A stretch of 64,000 bases of DNA from the NCBI RefSeq assembly GCF_001375555.1, contig NZ_CTDZ01000009.1, positions 2,845,758 to 2,909,757 of the forward strand, read 5' to 3'. Of this stretch, positions 18,355-28,513 are shown piece after piece. How positions within the stretch are numbered: the stretch's first letter is position 1; every line of letters starts with the position of its first letter. Source of the DNA: Numidum massiliense. GTDB taxonomy: Bacteria; Bacillota; Bacilli; Thermoactinomycetales; Novibacillaceae. A program made the position numbers and the translations under genes. The notes below the pieces were generated by a model. That model was not told the origin of the DNA and did no database searches. It saw only the letters and a list, made by a program, of their open reading frames with translations.

Positions 18355-18572
18355 GTGTGACACGATCGATTACGACGAATAACAAATGAGCCGCCAGCCG
18401 CACTGTTAGCGCGTCCCGATCCAAGCGCAGGATAAACTTTCGCTATGTCAAAACTTGACACGTTTCCACTAGTGACGATTTCCTCGATTAAATGTTTGGC
18501 AGTATTCGGATCCAACCCGAACGGCGTCGGTGCACTTACGCCGGGCGCACAACCATCTGCTAAACGATACAT
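18355..18572 (-). pseudogene. Remnant of hutG (formimidoylglutamase) C-terminus
   Basis: A minus-strand frame reads APGVSAPTPFGLDPNTAKHL and VSSFDIAKVYPAL, which is the C-terminal part of arginase/formimidoylglutamase proteins (normally F-D-x-x-E-V-N-P-A-L). The catalytic metal-binding half is absent and the end is degenerate. No other hut genes are nearby. It is a decayed relic, not a functional gene. Confidence 0.65.
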
Positions 18573-18761
18573 TTGGATCACCTACTAGCCTCGTTTTATC
18601 CTGCGGATGATACCGATTTTTTTGTGATATCCCTCGTATGATGCCCATTTTTAGTATAGCGGATGGGAGCGACGTCGTTCAAGCAAGTTATTTGCATTTT
18701 ATTACATAATTCAACATTGTACAATCGATACTTTCAGTTTATTACACCGCAATAAATCCAG

Positions 18762-18790
18762 TTGAAAAAAGCGCTTCCACATACCATAAT
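18762..18790 (+). promoter_or_regulatory. Promoter of the diheme cytochrome gene
   Basis: TTGAAA (18762-18767) and CATAAT (18785-18790) are 17 bases apart, 64 bases before the chosen start. A TATAAT (in GATATAATAC) stands a little further downstream as an alternative -10. The spacer holds AAGCGCTT, a short palindrome. Confidence 0.6.
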
Positions 18791-18854
18791 ATGAGATATA
18801 ATACAATATACAGAGGTGAACATTGTTTGACATTAAGTGAAGAGGGGGATTTAC

Positions 18855-19700
18855 GTGTTCAAGAAGCTGTCCTTTAACAAAGTGTTAGTTGTCATCGTTA
18901 CAATCGGCCTCGTCGTCATCGGATCGATATTTATTTATGAGATGAGTGGAACCGTAAAAGCTGACTCCGCAATGCCGCAGCCTCCGAGTATTGACGATGT
19001 CCCGCACGATGCAACAGGTGAATCTATTATGTATGGATACCGTATTTTAAAAGAGACGCAAAGTGCTTTGCCGCCAGAGTACATCGGTAATGCACTCTCT
19101 TGTTCTAGTTGCCACGCGATCGAGGGACGTAAAGAAACGGCGATCCCGCTCGTCGGGGTTACAGTGGCATACCCGCAATACCGCTCCCGCGAAGATCGAG
19201 TCATGTCTGTCGAAGACCGCGTGAACGGCTGTATGATTCGTAGCATGAACGGCCAAGAACTCCCCGAAGATTCGAAAGAAATGCGCGCACTCGTCGACTA
19301 TATCACTTACATTTCGTCTAACGTCCCCCAAGACAGCAACACGCCGTGGCTCGGTCGAAACGCGCTAAAAAACGCGCCAGAGCCAAATATCGCCCGTGGC
19401 GAAGAGTTGTACAATAAGTCGTGCATTGCGTGTCACGCCTCCGATGGCTCGGGCATCGGGCCGACAATTGGGCCAGCCTTATGGGGCGAAGGGTCGTTCA
19501 ACGACGGCGCCGGGCTAGCGCGCTTTTCGAACCTCGTCGGGTTCATTAAGCGCAACATGCCGCTCGGAAGGGGAGGCACATTAACTGAACAACAAGCGGC
19601 CGATTTAGCCGGATTTATTCTCTCGCACGACCGCCCGGAATTTAAATGGAAAGAAGGAGACTGGCCCAAAGGGGGTAAACCGTCCGATTCTCCGTATTAA
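18855..19700 (+). CDS. tsdA: Diheme cytochrome c, thiosulfate dehydrogenase (TsdA) family
   Basis: 281 residues. GTG at 18855 is preferred (AGAGGGGG six bases upstream) over GTG at 18837. One N-terminal membrane helix (VLVVIVTIGLVVIGSIFIY) anchors it outside the cell. Two heme c sites: CSSCH and CIACH. TsdA-type features between them: EDRVNGCMIRSMNGQELP and DSKEMRALVDYITYIS; the Cys in NGCM is at the place of the unusual axial heme ligand of TsdA. The enzyme couples two thiosulfates to tetrathionate (or the reverse) and passes electrons to the respiratory chain. It stands alone on the plus strand; no sox genes are near. A related SoxA-like or generic c-type cytochrome role cannot be excluded. 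Confidence 0.82.
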   Translation: MFKKLSFNKVLVVIVTIGLVVIGSIFIYEMSGTVKADSAMPQPPSIDDVPHDATGESIMYGYRILKETQSALPPEYIGNALSCSSCHAIEGRKETAIPLVGVTVAYPQYRSREDRVMSVEDRVNGCMIRSMNGQELPEDSKEMRALVDYITYISSNVPQDSNTPWLGRNALKNAPEPNIARGEELYNKSCIACHASDGSGIGPTIGPALWGEGSFNDGAGLARFSNLVGFIKRNMPLGRGGTLTEQQAADLAGFILSHDRPEFKWKEGDWPKGGKPSDSPY

Positions 19701-19713
19701 GAAAAATGAGTAC

Positions 19714-19749
19714 AGACCCGTCTGGTCTCGCGTTCAACCCGGCGGGTCT
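19714..19749. terminator. Weak hairpin between tsdA and yitT
   Basis: AGACCCG (19714-19720) pairs with CGGGTCT (19743-19749) across a 22-base loop, between two convergent genes. The T-runs are poor on both sides. Just beyond, TAACGCGATAAACAGCTG-like words are repeated twice (19766-19800). Confidence 0.4.
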
Positions 19750-19807
19750 TATCGATTCAGCTGCTTAACGCGATAAACAGCTGTCTAACGCAATAAATTG
19801 TTGCAGA

Positions 19808-20686
19808 CTAATGAATATCCCGTTTCTTGAACTGGCCGCCTTTAACGTCGTGAATGTCGCCGATCGCTAGAAACGCCTGACTGTCGAACTCGTCGACGAT
19901 CGCTTTCAACTTCGCTTCTTCCAGCCTGGTGACGACGCAAAAAATCATCTTTTTCTCGTCCCCGGTATAGCCACCTTCCCCATTGAGGTAAGTAACCCCC
20001 CGCCCTAATCGGTGGAGAAGCGCCTCGCCGATCTCTTGGTGACGGTCGCTAATAATCCATACCGACTTGGTCGAATCGAAACCTTCAATGACGATGTCCA
20101 TCATTTTATAGGCGATAAAATAAGCGATCAAGGAGTACATCGCATGATTCCAACCGAAAACAAACCCGGCACTCCCCAAAATAAAAATGTTAAAAAACAT
20201 AATGACTTCGCCCACAGAAAAAGGAAGCTTCTTATTGAACAAAATCGCCATGATTTCCGTCCCGTCGAGTGAGCCGCCGTTTTTAATGACGAGCCCGACT
20301 CCGATGCCTAACGTAATACCTCCGAACACGGCTGCTAGCAGCGGGTCGTCCGTCAACGGCTTAATGTCGTGCAACTGGACCGTTCCGATCGACATAATGA
20401 CGACACCGAACACAGCCGAAATAGTAAACGTTTTGCCAATCTGCTTGTATCCTAAAAAGAAAAATGGAAAGTTAAGGACGAACAGGAGCAAACCTAACTT
20501 GATTTGCAAAATGTGAGACAGGATGATCGCAATCCCCGTAATCCCACCGTCGATGACTCGATTTGGAACGAGGAAAATCTCTAACGCAACGGCCATTAGC
20601 ATAGCACCGAAGACAATACATACGGCACGCCTGAGCACGTTCACCTTCGTTAACGTCTTGTGTAAATTTTTTGTCGTTGTCGCCAA
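19808..20686 (-). CDS. YitT-family membrane protein (DUF161/DUF2179)
   Basis: 292 residues. Five to six membrane helices with the YitT motifs FLVPNRVIDGGITGIAIIL and GGSLDGTEIMAILFNKK, then a cytosolic DUF2179 domain (TYLNGEGGYTGDEKKMIFCV). The paralogue family is common in Bacillales with no settled function; the C-terminal domain resembles small regulatory domains. Minus strand, alone. Confidence 0.85.
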   Translation of the reverse strand: MATTTKNLHKTLTKVNVLRRAVCIVFGAMLMAVALEIFLVPNRVIDGGITGIAIILSHILQIKLGLLLFVLNFPFFFLGYKQIGKTFTISAVFGVVIMSIGTVQLHDIKPLTDDPLLAAVFGGITLGIGVGLVIKNGGSLDGTEIMAILFNKKLPFSVGEVIMFFNIFILGSAGFVFGWNHAMYSLIAYFIAYKMMDIVIEGFDSTKSVWIISDRHQEIGEALLHRLGRGVTYLNGEGGYTGDEKKMIFCVVTRLEEAKLKAIVDEFDSQAFLAIGDIHDVKGGQFKKRDIH

Positions 20687-20808
20687 ACGTCCACCTCGCC
20701 TTTAATGTTTTTTTTACTGTATTATTATACCACAAAAAGGCGTGTAAACTGAATAAAAAGCCTGTTACGAACCATAACACCATTTGTGTTATGTAAACCC
20801 GATGAGTA

Positions 20809-20845
20809 ATTACCCCCTGCCTTCGGTACAAAGACAGGGGGTAAT
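20809..20845 (-). terminator. Hairpin terminator after mgtE
   Basis: Perfect 11-bp stem ATTACCCCCTG (20809-20819) / CAGGGGGTAAT (20835-20845) directly behind the mgtE stop. The following minus-strand sequence is only weakly T-rich. Confidence 0.65.
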
Positions 20846-20850
20846 ATGTC

Positions 20851-21846
20851 CTAAATATTTAAATACCATGTAGCGATCGAGAAGTAAATGAGTACGCCGG
20901 TCATGTCGCACAAGGACGTAATGAGCGGTGCGCTCGCCGTGGCCGGGTCTAACTTAAGTTTGCTAAAAATAAACGGTAAGGACATGCCGATCACGGAACC
21001 GACGATCACAATACAAAGCATCGTTAAGGAAACGACAACTGCTATTTCCACCCCGCCCCGGAAAACGCCGATGAGCGACACAGCGACCCCCATCGCAACA
21101 CCTAGTAACCCCGCTACGACAAACTCTTTTCGAAACAGCTTTAGCCAATCTTGTACGCGCACATCGCCGACTGCTAACGCGCGGATCATGAGCGTCGCCG
21201 ACTGTGAGCCAGCGTTACCGCCACTGTCGACGAGTAACGGTAAGAAGAACACGAGGGAAATATAGGCCTCAATCGTATCTTCAAAATGTGCGATGCCAGC
21301 ACCGGAAAAAATGTTCATAAACACGAGTATGATGAGCCACGACACCCGTTTGCGAAACAACATAAACACACTGGCTTCTTTAACGTTTACATCTAGCCCA
21401 GAAACAGGTGCCATCTTGTGAAAGTCTTCCGTCGCCTCGTCATCGATGACGTCGATGATATCTTCAACGTGGATGATGCCCACGATGACGTCGTCTTTGT
21501 CCACGACTGGGATCGAGACGAAATCGTGCGTCCTCACTATTTTTGCAACTTCTTCTTGATCCATATCGACGGGGACAGCAATCACATCGGTCGCCATCAC
21601 CTCTACAATTTTACGCTCCGTCGGCGCGGTAAGCAATTCGCGCAAGCTAAGGACCCCAACTAAACGCCGTGCGCGATCAACCACGTGAATGTAATGCATG
21701 CCGGACATATCTTCGCCGGTCTTACGCAACTCGCGGATGACGTCGTCTGTCGTGCGCTCGCCCTCCACGACTAAAAATTGCCCGCTCATAATCGCCCCAG
21801 CCGTCTCCGCCTGGTATTGTTTTGACGTTACTGGAAATGTCACCAT
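20851..21846 (-). CDS. mgtE: Magnesium transporter MgtE, short form
   Basis: 331 residues from ATG at 21846, chosen because GAGGAGGAAG lies seven bases upstream; an ATG 27 bases further up lacks such a site. Two CBS domains (about residues 20-145) followed by five membrane helices with the MgtE pore signature PLLVDSGGNAGSQSATLMIRAL and the late DPATASAPLITSL. Usual MgtE has about 450 residues; the N-terminal superhelical MgtE_N domain is missing, as in a subgroup of the family. Imports magnesium. An M-box riboswitch with a terminator precedes the gene, so it should be expressed when magnesium is low. Confidence 0.92.
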   Translation of the reverse strand: MVTFPVTSKQYQAETAGAIMSGQFLVVEGERTTDDVIRELRKTGEDMSGMHYIHVVDRARRLVGVLSLRELLTAPTERKIVEVMATDVIAVPVDMDQEEVAKIVRTHDFVSIPVVDKDDVIVGIIHVEDIIDVIDDEATEDFHKMAPVSGLDVNVKEASVFMLFRKRVSWLIILVFMNIFSGAGIAHFEDTIEAYISLVFFLPLLVDSGGNAGSQSATLMIRALAVGDVRVQDWLKLFRKEFVVAGLLGVAMGVAVSLIGVFRGGVEIAVVVSLTMLCIVIVGSVIGMSLPFIFSKLKLDPATASAPLITSLCDMTGVLIYFSIATWYLNI

Positions 21847-22023
21847 GTCTACTTCCTCCTCTGGTGCCTCCATTTCCTACAGGAGTGGTGGAAATGGAAG
21901 CACGCATTACTTTCTACTCTGAATAATTGCTTAAACTGCCTAAAATAATTGATTGAGTAACACCTACTTGAATATGAATCACTATCCATTTGATCCATTT
22001 CACACCACCCCCTCAATAAACGA

Positions 22024-22077
22024 GAAAAAAATAAAAAAATGCATGCTCAACGAAAGAAGACGTGCGCATGCATGGCG
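22024..22077 (-). terminator. Terminator of the M-box riboswitch
   Basis: On the minus strand ATGCATGC and GCATGCAT enclose a roughly 20-base loop and are followed by TTTTTTTATTTTTTTC. It lies directly behind the M-box and about 180 bases before mgtE, as expected of an off-switch expression platform. Confidence 0.85.
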
Positions 22078-22079
22078 TG

Positions 22080-22240
22080 TTTCCCCTAGTCGTTGAGTTT
22101 TAGCACTGTACGGCATAGGATTATATCCAGCTACGTTAGAAACCACCTTAACTCGATAGTTCCTGTTGACCCATTGGCGTCTTTGGACATTTTTGGGCAG
22201 CAGCTTATCTCCGTACAGGAGCCTCACCTAACGAGGTTTA
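22080..22240 (-). ncRNA. M-box (ykoK leader) magnesium riboswitch
   Basis: The minus strand carries the conserved M-box blocks in order: CGTTAGGTGAGGCTCCTGTA, CGGAGATAAGCTGCTGCCCA, CCAAAGACGCCAATGGGTCA, GTAGCTGGATATAATCCTAT, GCCGTACAGTGCTAAAACTC and AACGACTAGGGGAAAC. This is a near-consensus magnesium-sensing RNA. High magnesium should favour the downstream terminator and stop mgtE expression. Confidence 0.96.
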
Positions 22241-22330
22241 TGAACTTTTTCCAGCCACATAAGACCTTATTACACTCTCGCTATCTTGTCAAGACGGATG
22301 ATCTCCTGCATCCGCAACCTCCCGTTAGTG

Positions 22331-22876
22331 TCACTTTAACGGTTGGGGGAAACGATCCGTGTCCCGTCCGAACAGTTTCATCACCACTTTATACGCGACG
22401 ACTGCGGCAATTGCACCGACGACAATCCCGCCGAGCACATCTGTTGGGTAATGATGACCGACGTAAATGCGCGAGAAGCCTAACAGTAAAGCGAGTAATA
22501 TGCCCACACTACCGATTTTACGGTTGTACGCCCACAGCGCTCCTGCGATTGCAAACGCCGCCGCGGTGTGGTTACTCGGAAAAGAAGGAGACGTGCTGTG
22601 CTCCAGTAATAAATTGACTTGATGTTCGCTAAAGGGCCGCGCGCGAAAGTAAACGAGACCGATGACATAGTTAACGGCTACAGCAAGAAAGGCTGCCCCG
22701 AAACCGGTGAGTGCCGCCTTCCGGTGTCCCCTAAAGGCGAGTAAGATCACGAGTGCCCCCGCAAACACGTAAGGCCCATACGTCGTCGTCAATTTCATTA
22801 ACGTGTCGCACACGTCATTTTGCCCTGCTAAACCGTTAATTGCTTCAAACAGTTGGTAATCCATAGCTGCCTCCAT
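22331..22876 (-). CDS. PAP2-family phosphatase, BcrC-like undecaprenyl-diphosphatase
   Basis: 181 residues, five to six membrane helices. The three PAP2 motifs are present: YFRARPF, SPSFPSNHTAAAFA and GFSRIYVGHHYPTDVLGG. BcrC-type enzymes dephosphorylate undecaprenyl diphosphate outside the membrane, recycling the lipid carrier for cell-wall synthesis and giving some bacitracin tolerance. The M-box begins about 90 bases behind its stop. Confidence 0.85.
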   Translation of the reverse strand: MEAAMDYQLFEAINGLAGQNDVCDTLMKLTTTYGPYVFAGALVILLAFRGHRKAALTGFGAAFLAVAVNYVIGLVYFRARPFSEHQVNLLLEHSTSPSFPSNHTAAAFAIAGALWAYNRKIGSVGILLALLLGFSRIYVGHHYPTDVLGGIVVGAIAAVVAYKVVMKLFGRDTDRFPQPLK

Positions 22877-23012
22877 CGTAAGCAGATTGTAAATAACACC
22901 CTTTTAAGTATAACTCTTTTATTATACAGTTTGTTTCAATTTGTGCAATATGCCAAGTGATCGAGGCGGCCATTTTGCAACTCGTCCATAAAAAAAGTCG
23001 ACAAAGTGTCAC

Positions 23013-23567
23013 TTATTCATTCATACTTTTTTTCCGTATTTTGTCTCGTCCTCTTACTAACAGAAAGAACAGCAACGGCACGATCAAACATAAACTAAGG
23101 ATGCTCCAAACAAGATTCGCGACACTTATCGTTTGTCCTGACCATAAACGGTAAACTGTATAAAGCGCGTACGGGAAGACGATCAACACGGAAGTAACGA
23201 CTCCCGGCGTATAGCGACGTAAATAGAGCGCTTGACCGAGGTGCGTGAAAGCGTGCAGGCCAAAGAACACGACAAACGGCAAAAAAAGGTAATATGCAGA
23301 AAAAACAGCGGCTAACACGGTCGCTAATGTGACACCACAAAAAACCCAAAACACGTCTGTCGCAAATTGCAATGTCGTCATTTGAAAACTACTAGACAAA
23401 AATTTTCTCATTCTCGGTGATATTTTTTCTAAGACGTAAGTCTGGTTTCGTTTCGTCCATTTCTCTGCGGTTAATATTTCTTCGAAGTCGTGAAACATGA
23501 AGACGACTGGAAAAAGCCACACGACACTTAACAAATCAAGGTGTGCATTCAACCAATTTAGTAGCAT
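23013..23567 (-). CDS. HXXEE-domain membrane protein
   Basis: 184 residues from ATG at 23567, with AAGGAG eight bases upstream. Begins LLNWLNAHLDLLSVVWLFPV; the H-x-x-E-E motif HDFEE near residue 26 defines the family. About five membrane helices and a basic tail (RGRDKIRKKSMNE). Function of the family is not established. It follows the tetR-type gene with only a short gap, so that regulator may control it. Confidence 0.8.
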   Translation of the reverse strand: MLLNWLNAHLDLLSVVWLFPVVFMFHDFEEILTAEKWTKRNQTYVLEKISPRMRKFLSSSFQMTTLQFATDVFWVFCGVTLATVLAAVFSAYYLFLPFVVFFGLHAFTHLGQALYLRRYTPGVVTSVLIVFPYALYTVYRLWSGQTISVANLVWSILSLCLIVPLLFFLLVRGRDKIRKKSMNE

Positions 23568-23595
23568 ATGCCCCCACTCCTTACCCTCGCAATTT

Positions 23596-24348
23596 TTAAC
23601 GTTTCTCCTCTGCCACGATGCCGTACAGAAACATCTCGGCCATCTGTTTCCCAAGTTCTACCGCGCCGATCTCTTTCGAAAACACATTATTCTCTTTTGA
23701 CAAACTATACGATCCGCTTGTAGGCCTATTTTCCTCACTTGCTAACAAGTTCATTGCGCCCAACGATGCATCTCCCGCTCTTGCATACTCATCTCCCCCT
23801 TTCGATAACTCGCTCTCCTCGTCTGACCACTCACCCGCCTCTTTCGCTAACACGTACCGCTCTGCCAATCTTTCAGATGCGGCAACGACGGATTCGGCGA
23901 TCACTGCAACGTCTAAATCGCTTTTGACTAACCCTAACCTTTGGTTTTGTGACATATTACATGCGATTTGCCCGACGATTTTTTCCCGCATCTGTTCGCG
24001 ATCCAGCGCATGGTGCAGTGCGATCTTTGATAGGTTATAATTTTCACTAAACAAGTTAAATAACGTGGCAAACGTATTGCCAATGTAAGATGGCAATTCT
24101 TGCGGCAATAGATCTGTTGCGCGTTTACCCGCATCACTAATTTGCATGAGCCGCTCGTCAAAATCGCTCAACAACTGTTCAAAGACCTCTTCTTTGCTCC
24201 TAAAGTACAAATAAAAGGCCGCCTGCGTTAATCCAGCTCTGGCAACGATGTCACTCACTTTCGTCCCTTTGTACCCTTTTTCCGCAAAAAGCGCTTCGGC
24301 TGCCGCGAGCAGCCTTTTCTTACTTTCCGCCCCAGACGTTCGTGCCAT
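23596..24348 (-). CDS. TetR-family regulator A with C-terminal insertion
   Basis: 250 residues. N-terminal TetR helix-turn-helix: SKKRLLAAAEALFAEKGYKG, AGLTQAAFYLYFRSKEEV. Residues about 172-228 form a polar low-complexity stretch (Ser, Glu, Gly, Asn) between LAERYVLAKEAG and IGAVELGKQMAEMF, where usual family members continue helix to helix; this accounts for the length over the common 190-200 residues. A perfect 20-bp palindrome stands about 100 bases upstream, probably its own operator. The HXXEE gene downstream is a likely target. Confidence 0.88.
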   Translation of the reverse strand: MARTSGAESKKRLLAAAEALFAEKGYKGTKVSDIVARAGLTQAAFYLYFRSKEEVFEQLLSDFDERLMQISDAGKRATDLLPQELPSYIGNTFATLFNLFSENYNLSKIALHHALDREQMREKIVGQIACNMSQNQRLGLVKSDLDVAVIAESVVAASERLAERYVLAKEAGEWSDEESELSKGGDEYARAGDASLGAMNLLASEENRPTSGSYSLSKENNVFSKEIGAVELGKQMAEMFLYGIVAEEKR

Positions 24349-24446
24349 CGATCATTCCCCTTTCCAGATGTTCGTACTACCGACGTTCTCCTTTGTCACG
24401 ACGTGCATTTGCCGTGTATTTACGTATATTAGCGAATGTTTCGTTG

Positions 24447-24466
24447 ATAACTAACTAGTTAGTTAT
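24447..24466. promoter_or_regulatory. Perfect 20-bp palindrome, operator candidate for TetR A
   Basis: ATAACTAACTAGTTAGTTAT is a perfect inverted repeat upstream of the minus-strand tetR gene. A minus-strand TTGACT (24478-24473) abuts it, so bound repressor would cover the promoter. Confidence 0.75.
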
Positions 24467-24555
24467 AGTTTAAGTCAATTCGTACAACAGTGCAAGGGGA
24501 AAATGCCGCCCTTTTTTCACATTTAAATGCCTTCGTCTAAAAATAAAAAAAGTGG

Positions 24556-24584
24556 TTGACACAACACTAATCGACGGTTATTAT
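24556..24584 (+). promoter_or_regulatory. Promoter of TetR B / MBL hydrolase operon
   Basis: Consensus TTGACA (24556-24561), exactly 17 bases, TATTAT (24579-24584). It lies 136 bases before the tetR start and overlaps the operator repeats. Confidence 0.85.
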
Positions 24585-24585
24585 A

Positions 24586-24612
24586 TAACCATCGGTTACT
24601 AACCATTGGTTA
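24586..24612 (+). promoter_or_regulatory. Twin 13-bp dyads, operator candidate for TetR B
   Basis: TAACCATCGGTTA (24586-24598) and TAACCATTGGTTA (24600-24612) are two tandem near-identical dyads of the form TAACC-ATY-GGTTA, 14 bases apart, starting right behind the -10 box. They would block RNA polymerase when bound, which suggests autorepression. Confidence 0.75.
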
Positions 24613-24720
24613 TCAAATGGCGTTATTGATAGAGGAGATTAAATATCGCTATTAAACGCAGTGATTAAATAGATGTCGTCCTTTAGTCGGGAGAAAAAGA
24701 ATGCGATAGGAGTTGTTACA

Positions 24721-25380
24721 ATGGCGAAAAACAGAAACGACACGCGTGCAGTAGAAACGAAACAAAGCATCCTCGATTCCGCAGCGACATTGTTTGCCTC
24801 ACGCGGCTTTGACACGGTTACCATTCGCGAAATTGCTCGCGCCGCTGGCTGCTCGCACACGACGATTTACTTGTATTACAAAGACAAACTCGACCTGCTT
24901 CAACAACTGTCGATCCCGCCACTTATCGAATTGGAGCAGCAAATGCAGACGATTTTGGACGATGGAGAGGTTACTCCGACGGAAGCGTTGCACCGCCTCA
25001 GTTATGCGTTTCTCCACTTCGCCCTGTCCAATCGCAGCATGTACCGCCTTTTCTTAACGGTGCGCGCGGGCCGGGTAGACGAAGAGCACGTGGAAATGCC
25101 CCTTAATCAACTGCGTAATCAGTTGTTCGCACATTTAAGGGAAGCCTTGCGGCGATGTTTTCCCCATGCGGGGACCGAGGCTAACCTGCTGTACACGCGT
25201 ATTTATTTTTACATGTTGCACGGCGTCATTGAAACGTATTTAGAAAGTACGGAACCGCTAGACGAACTAATAAAACGCGTTGCACCGCTACTCGACGAGG
25301 CGCTCGACGTCGTCCTGATGGGAATCCAACAGAAAGCAGCCAACGATGAGGGGTCGACAACAGAAGGAGGTAAACAATGA
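24721..25380 (+). CDS. TetR-family regulator B
   Basis: 219 residues from ATG at 24721 (AGGAG eight bases upstream). Helix-turn-helix domain: TKQSILDSAATLFASRGFDT, IARAAGCSHTTIYLYYKDKL. The C-terminal ligand domain is of the usual length. Its stop overlaps the start of the hydrolase gene. It probably represses its own operon through the twin dyads at 24586-24612. Confidence 0.9.
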   Translation: MAKNRNDTRAVETKQSILDSAATLFASRGFDTVTIREIARAAGCSHTTIYLYYKDKLDLLQQLSIPPLIELEQQMQTILDDGEVTPTEALHRLSYAFLHFALSNRSMYRLFLTVRAGRVDEEHVEMPLNQLRNQLFAHLREALRRCFPHAGTEANLLYTRIYFYMLHGVIETYLESTEPLDELIKRVAPLLDEALDVVLMGIQQKAANDEGSTTEGGKQ

Positions 25381-26114
25381 TGATGAAAAAGGTACAACTC
25401 TCGTCACACGTTTGGCGGTTAAGCAGCTGGCTGGTCGTACCGATCAACGTGTGGGTCGTCGTAGAAAAGCAAGGGGTAACACTGATCGATGCCGGCATCC
25501 CTTCGATGGCGAAAGGGATCGTCCAATTCATTGAGCAGCTAGGAGCTGGCCCACTTACAAAAGTGCTATTGACGCACGGGCACGTCGACCACGTCGGCGC
25601 ACTCGCGCACATTCGCCGCACGTACGACGTTCCCGTCTACGTCCACCGGAAGGAAATTCAGTATATGGAAGGGCAGCTCCCTTATCCGCGTCGCAAAAAG
25701 GCAGCCGCCACAGTTCCGCCCGCCCTCGTCCAACCCCTAGAGATGGACGAAAGTAGACAATTGTTACCGGTTGGCGACTTAACACCCTACTTTTCCCCTG
25801 GCCACGCGCCTGGACACGTCGTCTATTATCACAAGGAAGACGATGTGCTGCTCGCTGGCGACCTCTGTACGACGTTTGGCGGGAAACTGCGCCGCCCAAT
25901 GCCGATGTTTACGAGCAACATGGCACAAGCAATAGCCAGTTGCTCACTCATCGACACGTTGCAACCGCACCTGCTCAGCATTTGCCATGGGAAAGAAATT
26001 TATCATCCTCACGAAAAGTATGGCGCCTTCCATAAGCGTTGGCATCGTCGTACAGCAGCAACTGTGCAGCAGCGTACGGGTTCAAGCTTTGGACACACCG
26101 AAGGTGACGCTTAA
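25377..26114 (+). CDS. Metallo-beta-lactamase-fold hydrolase
   Basis: 245 residues, cytosolic. Metal site THGHVDHVG (H-x-H-x-D-H), then SPGHAPGHVVYY and LLAGDLCTTFGG with the bridging Asp, and a late His in LSICHGKEI. It belongs to the broad MBL/YflN-like group hydrolysing lactones, thioesters or similar bonds. GGAGG stands seven bases before the ATG; the start overlaps the tetR stop by four bases, so both are co-translated and the regulator probably senses a substrate of this enzyme. Substrate unknown. Confidence 0.88.
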   Translation: MMMKKVQLSSHVWRLSSWLVVPINVWVVVEKQGVTLIDAGIPSMAKGIVQFIEQLGAGPLTKVLLTHGHVDHVGALAHIRRTYDVPVYVHRKEIQYMEGQLPYPRRKKAAATVPPALVQPLEMDESRQLLPVGDLTPYFSPGHAPGHVVYYHKEDDVLLAGDLCTTFGGKLRRPMPMFTSNMAQAIASCSLIDTLQPHLLSICHGKEIYHPHEKYGAFHKRWHRRTAATVQQRTGSSFGHTEGDA

Positions 26115-26186
26115 GCCTCAAGGACTTATGACGTTCCCGCGTTTATGTCCTCGTACGTAAGCATTAGAAAGAAATTGCGCGAACTC

Positions 26187-28454
<2,268 letters not shown>

Positions 28455-28513
28455 TTAGTAATTTTTTGCTACAATGAATTTTAAGGTCATGCAGCTATTT
28501 TTAGGTTGTACAG

